Positions 1 through 14,631 of a stretch of DNA of 59,844 nt are shown here, in pieces (within the stretch, counting starts at the first letter, position 1; each line of letters starts with the position of its first letter). The stretch is from Setaria digitata (taxonomy: Eukaryota > Nematoda > Chromadorea > Rhabditida > Setariidae), in the NCBI GenBank assembly GCA_003640385.1, contig RCAB01000402.1, forward strand, positions 1 to 59,844, in the 5' to 3' direction. The translations under genes and the position numbers were made by a program. Under the pieces are notes generated by a model, which saw nothing but the letters and a program-made list of their open reading frames with translations, searched no databases and was not told where the DNA came from.

Positions 1-472
1 ATACTAGCACTGATGATAATGATAATCATACTTGATAATCAAAATTAATAGTAGCAATCAGTAACATTGTAATTATTTGCCAATAACAATATAACACTAC
101 TGATAATGATAAATAGTAGCAATTAATAGCAATGTTATTATTTGCCAATAACAATGTGACACTATTGACGATGATAATCATAATTAATAATAAACATTAA
201 TAGCAGCAATTAAAAACAATAATAATGGCCAATGACAATAAACAATAATAATCATTAATAAAAATAATAATGATAATAGTAGAAGGAAAATAATAATAAA
301 CATATTTACATTAGAAAAGAAATAATTTAAAATAAAAAATGAAAAAATTGGTTTGTGCTTAGTGAAATTCGAATACAAATTGATGGCTTGAGAAAGTTAG
401 TATTCTACTTATTGCTTTAACTTCAAATTGCATTATATCATCCGTCCAAAAATTTTTCAAATAAGCTAATTG

Positions 473-525
473 AGAGAGGAAGAGGGAGAGGGAGAGAGAG
501 AGAGAGAGAGAGAGAAAGGAAGAGA
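473..525. repeat. GA-rich simple repeat
   Basis: A purine tract of GAGAGG and then pure GA dinucleotides. It opens a false serine/leucine-rich reading frame on the minus strand that should not be read as a gene. Confidence 0.85.
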
Positions 526-819
526 AAGGAAAAGAATAATTTTTTTCTTTATAGTAAAATAATAGCATTGGAACTCATTAAATTCTCATCACAAATAAAT
601 GTGAGTGCTCTCTACCGTTTCCTTTTCAGATATGAGAAAGAATACAAAAATAATACTTTTCATGTTTTAAGATGATGAAAGTATTCTTCGACTGCTGAAA
701 CCTGCTATTTTTTTAAGACAAAAAAAAAGACAGCATAACTTTCTCACACTTTTAAAATTCATTGTATAAAATGAAATTCCAACAGAATTAGAAATTTAAC
801 AAAAGCATCATGTAAAATT

Positions 820-840
820 GCTGCTGCTGCTGCTGCTGCT
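820..840 (+). repeat. (GCT)7 trinucleotide repeat
   Basis: Seven perfect GCT units in non-coding sequence beyond the 3' end of the minus-strand membrane-protein gene. Possibly length-polymorphic. Confidence 0.9.
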
Positions 841-1448
841 TAGAGATGGTAAAAATTGCAACTCATTTTCAGCATTTAATAAATTACAAAATGATTCTAC
901 GGTTTATAACTGTGAATTTCCTTTCAGGATCATCATCATCGTTTATGCCTTCTGTTCTTAATATGTGATTATGATATCAGAAAAAAAAAGAAAAAAAGAA
1001 ATCGGCTAAATTAAGATTAAATTATTGGGCCTGATATGCACGTCGATATTTTTATTGCGCTATTTTTCCATACCATAAATTGTCGAATCTCTTTTGGTGC
1101 AGTGTAGAAATGTATTTGAAAATCATTCTCGCATTTTTATTAGAAATATAATATCATTCAGATAAGAAATTTCCTTGTATTATACGACACATGCACATAT
1201 TCTTCTCTGTATTCTCCACTTTTCTTATTCTTCATATTTTTTATAGCATAGCTAGAGCCGGTCCTACTAACAATTACTCTCGATTAACAATAAGTAAACA
1301 CAATTTGCAATAACTATTAATTAGTAACATCAACCAGTCATCAATAGTTATCAATAATTGATATCCAACAACTACTAACAAATATTAACAATCAAATAAA
1401 TTGGCTTTTTTTTTCACTTAATAATTATGGAATACAAATAGTTAATAG

Positions 1449-4400
1449 CTACAAGAATATATCCTCTTTGGAGTGTTTTGCTGAGCATTTCAAAGCAAAC
1501 GGGTAAAAAACCATCAACTGCGCAACACTAATTACCAAAGTAGTCGAACAAACGACAAGAAACATACCATCCGTTAGCCGCATCGTTACCACATTGCTTA
1601 TTTGATATTCCTAAATAATTCAGAGAATTGAAAAGAAGCTCCATAAATCTTTGAAGCCATGTAAACCCATGTTTTCTGGCTCAGACTCATATTTTTGTGG
1701 AAATATTTTAAAACACCAAATATAAAATGCACATACATTTACCACTCTACTACCTAACATTTGCTTTCTATTGTTTATTACACTGACCACAATTTCCATG
1801 ATCAATCATAGTTACGTAACACTTTAAACCATGCATATCATGAACAAACTATAAATCCTATACTGAAAGTATTTCACTAACAATTTTAAAACTTTATTGG
1901 GAATAAAAATTAAAAAGAAAACAAATTAAGAAAGAGTAGTAACCTTATAACCGAAATGAGTAAGAATCATTACGACGGCAAAAGGTGCAATAGATTGCGC
2001 TGGTCTTACCAACAGAGCAGCTAAACTATATATGATAGTAGAGACCGGCTTTCTGCAATTTGTACATCAACTAGAAAATTAAATATTTCACTTGCCAAAA
2101 AATATCAGTGGATAAGTACATTATGTAGCAAATTATCTAACACAGTAAAATATGCTTTTTCTAAATTGACTTCAAAAACTTCAAATCTTGCTACCTGTAA
2201 GAAAAACGTGAAAAGTAAATTTCTTGACTCACTGCCTTGAAAAGTAAATCATATCATCGTCAGCATAATCGGCCATCAAAACTTGATATAAAGGAGCTAT
2301 TGAATGAACCGATATGCTGAAAAAGATGAAAGCTTCATTAAGAAGCAGTCAAAAGATTTAAGAAAAATTCCATCAAAATAAAAATATCGTTATCTAAACT
2401 CCAAAAAGAACTTGATAGCCAGCACTGATATGAGAAATATACAACGTTCTTTAATTGGTTAGGGGTTCTTCAAGAAATCGTCATTTAGTCTACTTCTGCT
2501 TAATTTTGCTCATATGTTAACCATTTCTGGATTATCGTTCAGCACAACGAATCTATGTTGCCATGCATTAAAGCTTAAAGTAATGAAATTTTAAAACGCT
2601 AAAGGTATCTCAAAATACATCATTTTTCCTTCATACTGCAATAACATCATGCACTAGTAAATATTAAAAATCTATAAAAATACCTATCGAACAGCATGAA
2701 CAAAACTATTAAATATGGGCGATTATATCCAAATATTAGAAGAAATACAGAAGTAATCATGGAGGCCATGAATGATTTCCTTATAACTGACGCCGCACCT
2801 ACTCTTGTAATCATGTTACCGCTTAATATCACCAGTAACTGCAACTTTTATGCATTCAACGGAGAAATTTACTCCGATTTTCAGATTAAAAAGAATTGAT
2901 TTTAGGCAAAAAAAAAAAAAAGAAGAAAGATGTGGGTAATAAACCTGAGGAATAAGTGTGCAGGCTGCATAGAAAAGGCTCATTTTCCACGATCCTTTCA
3001 TCATAATCTTTTCTGGGATAAGCAATTCAGTAGCAATAGTAGCGAAGTTTAAGTGAATGGCTGACCTAAAATATGTGTCAATTAGTCATTAATCTGCAAA
3101 AAGCTGCAAAATGGTAACCAAATCGTTCGATTCTGTTTGTGAATTCGAGGCCTTTATATTTTTCCTGAACTTTCTAATTTGGAGAAAATCTGTGGAAAAA
3201 AAGGAAATAAATGAACCTGCATGCATGAAGGAAATAAGTTATAGTAATAATTCGGAAATCACTTTTCGTCAGAATTTGTTTTGTTATTTTAAAGGCATGC
3301 ATAAATTTCTTTTCAGATTTTTCATGTAACGGTGTTGCCGAAGGTAAGTCCTCAAGCAACAAATTCTTTTGATATTGCAACGACCCCGTAACTTTGAAAC
3401 AAAGCAACGCTAATATTGAGATACCAACACTAATACATTGGAAAATGCGAAAATCCTGAAATCAAGTCGTCTAAAACTGGTAAGGAAAAACTATATGAAT
3501 CAGTTAATAGAGCAATATAATTGTAGAAATTGAAATCAAAATTTTTGAATACAGTTTCTTTAACTTATACTAGTTTCACTGTACTGGTTTTTTTGATAGC
3601 TGTCTCAGTTACTATGGGTAAAAAAAATTCTATATTCTCTAGATGGTAAATCAAATGCATTAAAGCTTTTAAAATATACAATTAAACAGTAATAAAAAAT
3701 AAGAAAAATTACAGTAAGCCCATTAGTCAGTTTTTCAGTGATTGGTACAACATTCACGGACAAAAGTACTGCAAATTGAGAAAATTTCAAGGCTGAAATA
3801 CGTTCAGACTTATTGCAAGTGGTTTCTGCGAATAAAGCATTCCATGCAACATTTACACAACTGCAACAGATATTAATTAAAATTAAAATAAAGCAGATAA
3901 ACTCCAATCTTAATTAACCAAGCAAGCAAAGTAAACATAATTGTTAACGGCCAATTTAAATAAACTAGAGAAAATTTCAATTCATACATTGAGTTCAAAA
4001 AAAAAAAAAAAAAAGAAAAAAATGAAGCATAACAAGATAAGCCTAAAAAAAAAAAAAGGAAAAATACCTGTAAAAGGCGTCATAAAGGAAGAGGCCAACA
4101 ATCAAATGAGATCCAACTACGTAAGGTGATGATAGCTGATACGTACTACTCCACGGAAACCATAAAATCAAAAATGAAACCGCTAAACAAGGTCCCATGT
4201 ATGATATCACTTTCGTGCGACAATGAAACCATGTTGTACTAACATCCTGAAATTAAGAAAAAAAAAAAGAATCAGGATCATAAGACATACAATTAAACGT
4301 TTTGTTGCTATTAAAATAAAAAAAATAAATGGAATTTACACATAACTGTAGTAGCAAGCAAATAAATTAAAATATTATTCAGCAAATAACGATAATAGAA

Positions 4401-4895
4401 TTAAATGGAACTATTTGAAATTGGTACTTTTATGGCTAAATAGAAGCTAACTGTAAAGAGAAAAAAAACTAATTTGTTTTGCTTGTTTTTTCTTCTTTTA
4501 GTACCATCAATGATTGTTTACAAATTAGCTGAACAACTGGAGGAAAAAAAAAAAAAAAAACTGATTAAATAAATGTAATAATTGAACATATGTAACATTC
4601 AGCAAGTTCATAAACAAAGTATAAATTAATTCAATTAGTACTTAAAATTTGCCCATTATTCTTTTTTTATGAAGTCAAATATTCTAACTAAACTAACCTG
4701 AATATAACCAAATAACGGATCATTGATAGCATTCCAAATGACGAATAGCATTTGCGCAATACCAAACCAAAATTGATTAATTTTGTAAATATTTAAAAAT
4801 ACTTTAACATAATAGAACATAAAAAATGTTTGCATAAGGCTCATAGCTAATTGACCACAACATAGAGCACAATTTATTGTAACTGCCATTTCCAT
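1449..4895 (-). CDS. MFSD13A: TMEM180/MFSD13A-like multi-pass membrane protein
   Basis: Nine exons on the minus strand: 4895-4698, 4246-4068, 3860-3713, 3455-3217, 3065-2945, 2838-2684, 2316-2233, 2052-1944, 1610-1449. They join without a frame break into 464 aa (the human protein is slightly longer). All junctions are GT-AG. The first exon carries the family's N-terminal signature (FYYVKVFLNIYKIN, then WNAINDPLFGYIQ); exon 2 ends in the LYDAFY motif followed in exon 3 by NVAWNALFAE, matching the LYDGF...DLHHSALLAD region of TMEM180. Later exons hold further hydrophobic helices and the RPAQSIAPF loop; the last exon is one membrane segment and a short lysine-containing tail. Fold: major-facilitator-like; substrate unknown in the family. 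The start is the first ATG, shortly after a stop-rich leader, with another in-frame Met two codons on. Family assignment from remembered motifs; confident on structure, moderately on name. Confidence 0.85.
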
Positions 4896-5870
4896 TTGCT
4901 ACTTATTACATTTGTATTAAAAATGTTTTCACAAAAAAATCTAACGAATGAAAACTGCTCATCATTGTACACATTTGTAAGCGAAACAATGTATTTGAAT
5001 TATCAGCAACAATCAGAATTACACTTCTGGAAAATTTGCAAGAACTGGAAATATTCTTCATGCGAGAAAAACAATCTGAAAAATATGCTTACTAAAAGTT
5101 ACAATTTGCTCCATTTCTAGGATAAACATGAAAGATATCTTATGTATATATTTAAAATTCAGAAAATAATAGTGAACAAAGAGATAGATGATAACCAAAA
5201 ATAAATAGAAGAAATGCACAAAGACAAACGAGAGCTTTAAGCAAAAAAAAAAAAAAAAAGGAAAAGGAACGAAAAAGATAAGCAATAGAGAAAAAAAATA
5301 AGTAATCAGAAGATATGAAGACAAAATAAGAAAATAAATACAGAAGAAAAACAAACAAATGTGCAAAATCTCCTACATAAAAACTTTCTCATAACTTGAA
5401 ATATGACATGATCCCAAAATTTGCATTAGTCATTGCTAGTTACCGCGTTATTTCCATTCATTTTTAAGACAAACTGCAACTTATGCATTTGGGTGGCTGT
5501 TTCGTTTTTTGGCGTTCTTTTTTCCTTTTTTATTTTGATGTTTTGGAATTAGTTTTTTAATTAAAAAATTTAAGTTTCAATTTTGTTCAAGATAGAGTTT
5601 TAGATTTGCTTCTTCCTTTTTCTTCTTTAGACAAAATTTAATGCATATTTATAAAAATTTTAGCATGGACACCACTGTTTAGGTATTTTGCTTTCCATGT
5701 ATGCCTGTTTTACTGTTGTTTCATCTTTCATGATTAATATTTCAGTACTATAATTTTACTGAAGTTGTTATATTTAACTTCCAAATGGTTGGCAATTCTA
5801 TCCACAGTCATTGATTTTCTTGTCTTACTTTTGTAAACCTTTTGCAAGGGTTATCACTGATTGTTCCACA
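4896..5870. promoter_or_regulatory. divergent intergenic region between TMEM180-like and SMAD genes
   Basis: About 975 bases separate the two divergent start codons, so both promoters must be here unless distant outrons are used. A TTTCAG acceptor ends at 5745, about 125 bases before the SMAD start, and could be a spliced-leader or outron acceptor. No TATA box was recognised. The right half is T-rich; the left half is A-rich and contains only spurious reading frames. Confidence 0.45.
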
Positions 5871-9476
<3,606 letters not shown>

Positions 9477-9516
9477 TCAGTACTTCCTTTGATTCAGATT
9501 TTTTATTTTAATGGTA

Positions 9517-9522
9517 AATAAA
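9517..9522 (+). other. candidate polyadenylation signal of the SMAD gene
   Basis: AATAAA about 40 bases after the SMAD stop codon. A second AATAAA-type hexamer near 10092 could give a longer 3' UTR. Confidence 0.55.
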
Positions 9523-11767
9523 AGAATGATTGGAAGAAATCCTTTGTACCAAAAGATTTGCATAATTTTTCTTTTTTTTTTTTTTTTTTTGAATTCAGAT
9601 TTGGTTAATATAAATTTGAGCTCGAATTTTCTGCAATTCAACTCTACACTGTTACTTTATTTGTAATAGCTTTTCAAAAAATTTTGGAATTGTGTTCCTC
9701 AAAAAAACTGTTTTATATTCTGCTTCTTATAATGAGCTTGCTTTCGATTCGCTTTGTTTTGCTGTATAATGGAAACAGGGATTGTATGTTACTTTATTTT
9801 AATATTATTATCGTCTTGTTGATGAAATCAACAATAAGTTATTCTATTGAACATCATCCAGAAATAATCCATTATGTCCTTTTTTTTTTTTGCGCTGGGA
9901 ATTTTTTTTAGTATTGTTTTTAGTGAGCTTCTGTATGAGGTGAGAATATAATCCAGTTATTGGTTACTGGAAAGAGCGGCAGAGATCAGTGTTGAAAGTT
10001 ACTGGAGGGACTACTTCCGAAAGATTGTAAATATCTTGAATGTAAATTTAGTGGTCCTGCTATCCTAATCTATTTATTGGATAGCACAAAGAATAAAAAA
10101 ATATATAAGAATGACCTATAAATTAATCTTTTGAGTGTCAATTATTTTTTGTGTACACTTCTCAAACATTAATGTTTGTTTATGTTGTAATGCTTATTGT
10201 GATAATGTTACCTTTGCTGATGCTGATTTTATCGTCATTCTGTTTTGCGTAGTTTATTGTGGAGCAGATGTTAAAAATTTTGTATAATATTCAAGTGTAA
10301 ATTGTTTTTGAACTTAGTGGACTTTTCGTAATGACATTATTTCAGGTAAGGATCCGGTCAAATTTTTAGGCTCCGTTCAAGTTTTTTGGATATGCTAGTT
10401 ATTGATCCCTTTATTCTTCGGCTGTTGCTTTTTCCGGTTTGAGATTCGTGATTGGAGTTTGGTTTACTGCAGCTTTTCAAATTATCTCCAAGTTTAAACA
10501 GGGATTTCAAATATTCGATAAAATTCTTGGCTTAGTTCATTATGCTAATAATTTTAATTCTTTACTAAATTCGAGAAGAACATCCAAATATTTGTGAACA
10601 AATGTTTTTGCAAGAAAAAAAAATCACAGGATCAGAAACCTAGTTTTAATATTAGAAAGTAAAATTTCCATCAGGATTATCAGAATTTTTTTTCCATTTT
10701 TACGTTTGTCCTGTTTGGTGTGGCCATTGTTAACTCGCTTCTGCAGAATTTATTAAAGTAAAATTTTTCATATTGAATTTTTTTAGCTTACATTGAAATA
10801 TATATTTGCATCTGCAAATTTTTTTAGGGTCATAGTTTTAAATAACAAATGCTTAGTAAAATAGCTGAACATGCCATTCTTTAATTTTAATTTAAAAACA
10901 GTGCAGAAAATAAGTCTAATAAATTTTCATCCCTTAATGTTTAATTTAATTATTGGATTGTATATAAAATTACCGTTTCAACAAGGAACGCCTTCGAAAG
11001 AGCGAATTGAATTGACCGGTACGAATCTAATGGATTTCCTCCGGAAAGAGTTCGCCCAAAAAAAAAGTTTTTGTTAAAAATTATTCCAACAATAGCAGTA
11101 ATAAAAATTGCTTTCCTTCCCTCCTTCCCTTCTTCGCTAACAACAATTATTTTCAAAATAAAAACATCATTAATAATCGGAAAATACTTTTCAAATTTTC
11201 ATCTGGTAAAATTTATTCGCGAAATTCCAATCAACAACTAATAAAGTCCTTTTTTTTCTTTTTTCGTTTTTTTTTTTTCTTTCAATTGAAAATGACCGCT
11301 GAACGAATGTTTGAAAAGAACTATCGAACAAATAAAAAAAAAAAAAAAAATGTTTTATCAGTCGAAAAAAGGAAATAAATAAATAAATAAATAAGAAATA
11401 AAATTTTGCCGAAAAAGAAAACGAGGAAAAAGGAAGGAAACATAAGAAGAGAAATTGAATTTATTGCATGAATTAAAATAACAACATGTCATTCAGGTAA
11501 GCTAAAAAAAAAAAAAATAAAGAAAAGTTTTAAATACAAAACATCAAATGTTTATAAATGAAACATTCCACAATAACATTCTGTTGTTCTTTTATTTTAA
11601 CATTTTATAATATATTTCATTTTCAAATTAGCTTTTTATTTTCTTTTCACATACATGAACTAAATGAAAGCAATGTTTTAGGCGAAAGCCTATACATTAA
11701 TGTTTAATTCTTTTCTAAGCTTATTAATTATTTTTATGACTGTAAGCAAGCTGTCAGTATTTTATTG

Positions 11768-11799
<32 letters not shown>

Positions 11800-12608
11800 G
11801 AGTCCTTTATTATTAAATTATTAATTTTTTGTTTATTTAATGTTTTTTTTTTCAATTATTTTCTGTTTTTTCTTTTTTGAAGAAAATTCATTTCGAGTAA
11901 CTAATTATTTTGCGACTTGAAGTAATGAATTTTCATTGCTATTAAATTTGCTCTTAGGCACTTTTTTTTGGTTGAAAAAAATTTTATCACAGTAATGATA
12001 TTAATGTGATTGTTAAATGTCGAAAAAAAAAAAAATTCCTTTTATATTTTGTCATTTCTTTTTTTTGATAAAAAATTTTCCATTATAATTATGATCATTT
12101 CATAATTACTTCCATATTTTATTTTTTTTTTCATCATTTTTATTATTGCTATTTCATTCTTATCAATAGATTATTAATTAGTGCTTTTACAAGATAAAAA
12201 ATGTAATTATCGCGACAATATCGAAGGACTAATAATAATTGTTCAATTTATTCATGTCAATATGANAATTTATTCATGTCAACATGAACATTATTATCAT
12301 TATAAATCACTGATGCGGTGATGAATAATTAAATTTCNTAATAATTGTTCAATTTATTCATGTCAATATGAACATTATTATCATTATAAATCACTGATGC
12401 GGTGATGAATAATTAAATTTCAACACATAAATGTGAAATTTAATTCATTTTTTTTAACAAAAGATTTCATTTATTTTGCTTAGCAAAAGAATAAATTTTA
12501 AAATTTGGAAAAAAATTTAATTTCGTTTCGAAAAAAAAAAAAAAATCTTCCAAAAAATGCTCCAAACTAATCCTGCATAGATCAAAGAAAAAAGTACACG
12601 AATCAGCG
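9523..12608. other. intergenic region, no gene model
   Basis: AT-rich sequence between the SMAD and the secreted-protein gene. Short open frames exist but lack splice partners or known motifs. A less AT-rich island at 10981-11068 stands out, and 12231-12421 contains two N-flanked repeats. Confidence 0.6.
12231..12421. repeat. N-bounded direct duplication (probable assembly overlap)
   Basis: The stretch 12231-12265, an N, 12267-12337, an N and 12339-12421 repeat the same sequence: the last block is essentially the first two merged, with small mismatches. This is the pattern expected from unmerged overlapping contig ends. Confidence 0.8.
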
Positions 12609-14587
12609 ATGATTGGTTTTTTATCATCATCTGTAATTATCATATCTTCTGCAATACATTTCTCCTTTGCTGATGTGATAAATAAGGTTAGTTAAAGGGT
12701 TTTTTTTTTGCCTTTTCTTTTTTTACTCCCAATATGCATATTTACTAATTAGTCTCTCTTTTTTGATTAATTAATTAGGATGAATTGTTCTCATCATAAA
12801 ACATTTAATTTCTCTTTTCAGGATACTTCCGGTGGCATAAATCGACCATTTGGTATTTCTTGAGTAAAATTGATTAAAATTTACTTTAAAATTATGCGTA
12901 ACGGAAGTACTAAGTTATTTTTATATATCATTCTTTTCGCTATCATTAAATGATTATTTCATGAGTTAATCTTTTAACAGTGATAGATGTTTTTATCATT
13001 TTGCTTCATAAATTCAGAAAAAACAAGAAAACAATAGAATTCAGGTTATCCTAATTATCCTAAGCAGGATTTATTTACACTTTCAATGAAAACCGTTTTT
13101 CCATACGGTACAGAAAGCCAAAACCAAGCTCATGTTGCAGAAATATACGGCAAGGTAGTTTGCATTCTTGATCTTTACTGATGATTATGCTTTTCTGTAC
13201 ATTAATATCTTAATGTTAATTGGAATTCGTCTAATAAGTAAAAAAATGTAAATTTTTGATTATAATGACAAAATAATCAATTTAATTGATAATTATTATT
13301 GGAATTTTTTTTTTTTTTTCTTGATATATATGCATTGAAATTTTTATTTATTACATATTGTTTTCAATGGAAACAAACTAATACTGTCAATGAGAATTTG
13401 CTTAAAAAAAAAAAAAACTTCTTTCTTTTCTTTCCTTTTTTTTTTCTTTTGCAAATTGTATTGTTGTATAAAAAAAAAAAAAAAAAAAAAAATGAATGAA
13501 TAAAAAATTTGGCGAACAGAAAATAATGCAAATTTTTATACAATTTAAAATTTTCATTTCAAGATTGCTCAACTTTTACACGATCGATTTGCTACAAATC
13601 CAAATGTATTGGAGTGTGGGCAAACATAGTAAGTAAACATTGCTATTTCAACAATACTAATTTAAATATTTTAAATGTAAAAAAAAAAAGACGATGTTAA
13701 AGCAATATATAAAAAGTTTCAAATATATTTAATATAAAATTGTCATACGAGAAGCAGTTTTTAATATTTTTGTCAAATTTAGAAAATAAAATATTTAGCA
13801 AAAATGTTCGAAAAAAAAAAAAAACATTCAGTAAGATAAGTGAAAAAATGAAAAGAAAACTATCCGGAATAATTTGAGAAAATAATGTTGTTTTCTTTAT
13901 TTTCTTGATAAGGTTAGTTAAATTAATATGTTTTTTTCGGCCTAATTGGCTATTTTTATTCATTTAATTACTATCTAAATCTACGAATTCTAGTAACTTT
14001 TAGTAAAAAAGTTATATTTTTTTGGCCTAATTAGTTGCCATCATCCATTTCATTACTGTTTGAACCTATAAATTCTAATAATTTCCAGTTAACAAGTTTT
14101 ACTAGTTTGGCCATTATTCTTTATTTCGTGCATAAATTGCTAAATTTTAATTATTCTTTGTTAAACAGTGGCTGAAATTTTTGACAATTAATTGCAATTT
14201 CTTGACAATCAATACATGATTAATTGCAGTAATGACAATGGTCACCTGGGCATCCGTTTTCGGGCCAAATATCAACCGGATAAATGTAATGATTTTAGAA
14301 CATTAGCTGCAACTGCTGTACGTTTATTCGATGAAGTAATTTTTTATTCTTATCATTAAATAGTTTTTAGCATAATGATTATAATGCCAAAAAGTTCCGG
14401 AAAATAATAATTTTATTAGTGAATAAATAAGCGAAATAAATTCCTTTTGAAATTGAAAAATAATTTTATTGAAAGAAAAAAAAAAAAAGGAAAAAAAATT
14501 CAATTAGAGAAATAAATATTTTTGTAAAAAAGTGTAAGCAATAAATTTTTTTTTCTCTCTTTTCTATAGTTGAAAAAATCATTTTAA
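12609..14587 (+). CDS. small secreted protein of unknown function
   Basis: Six exons: 12609-12686, 12822-12852, 13045-13154, 13564-13628, 14230-14335, 14570-14587; 408 bases, 135 aa, all GT-AG and phase-consistent. Exon 1 encodes a classical signal peptide (MIGFLSS start, hydrophobic VIIIS core, likely cleavage after FSFA). The mature part of about 113 residues is polar, starts with a Gly/Pro/Asn-rich segment (NRPFGGYPNYPKQD), then two amphipathic stretches (HVAEIYGKIAQLLHDRF and DFRTLAATAVRLFDELKK) and has only two cysteines (in LECGQ and DKCND), which could form one disulphide. I recognise no family. An AATAAA lies about 40 bases past the stop. The 5-codon last exon is the least certain part. 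Confidence 0.65.
13930..14110. repeat. degenerate ~85-bp tandem repeat in an intron
   Basis: Two diverged copies, starting around 13937 and 14023, share GGCCTAATT, CATTT(A/C)ATTACT, AATTCTA(G/A)TAA and AAGTT blocks in that order; a weak third partial copy may follow. It lies in intron 4 of the small secreted-protein gene. Confidence 0.5.
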
Positions 14588-14625
14588 TCTAACAAATATT
14601 TTAGCAACATTCTTACTTTCATATC

Positions 14626-14631
14626 AATAAA
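14626..14631 (+). other. candidate polyadenylation signal of the secreted-protein gene
   Basis: AATAAA about 40 bases downstream of the proposed stop codon, which supports the short terminal exon. Confidence 0.5.

Larger units (their letters stand above)
1..1448. other. gene-free AT-rich flank
   Basis: No exon with coding character and paired splice sites was found on either strand. The first 320 bases are degenerate AAT/ATA-rich low-complexity sequence, followed by a GA-rich tract and a short CTG array. The 3' untranslated region of the minus-strand TMEM180-like gene must lie in the right part of this stretch. Confidence 0.7.

Noticed and set aside
1620..1805. 61-codon minus-strand frame as the end of the TMEM180-like gene
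   Set aside because: It is out of phase with exon 8 and not a membrane segment; exon 1610-1449 is in phase, hydrophobic and ends the protein at a length compatible with the family.
5058..5366. Hydrophobic 102-codon minus-strand frame upstream of the TMEM180-like gene as an extra N-terminal exon
   Set aside because: It is a Phe/Leu-rich reading of an A-rich stretch, and the TMEM180 family begins at the conserved segment already encoded by exon 4895-4698.
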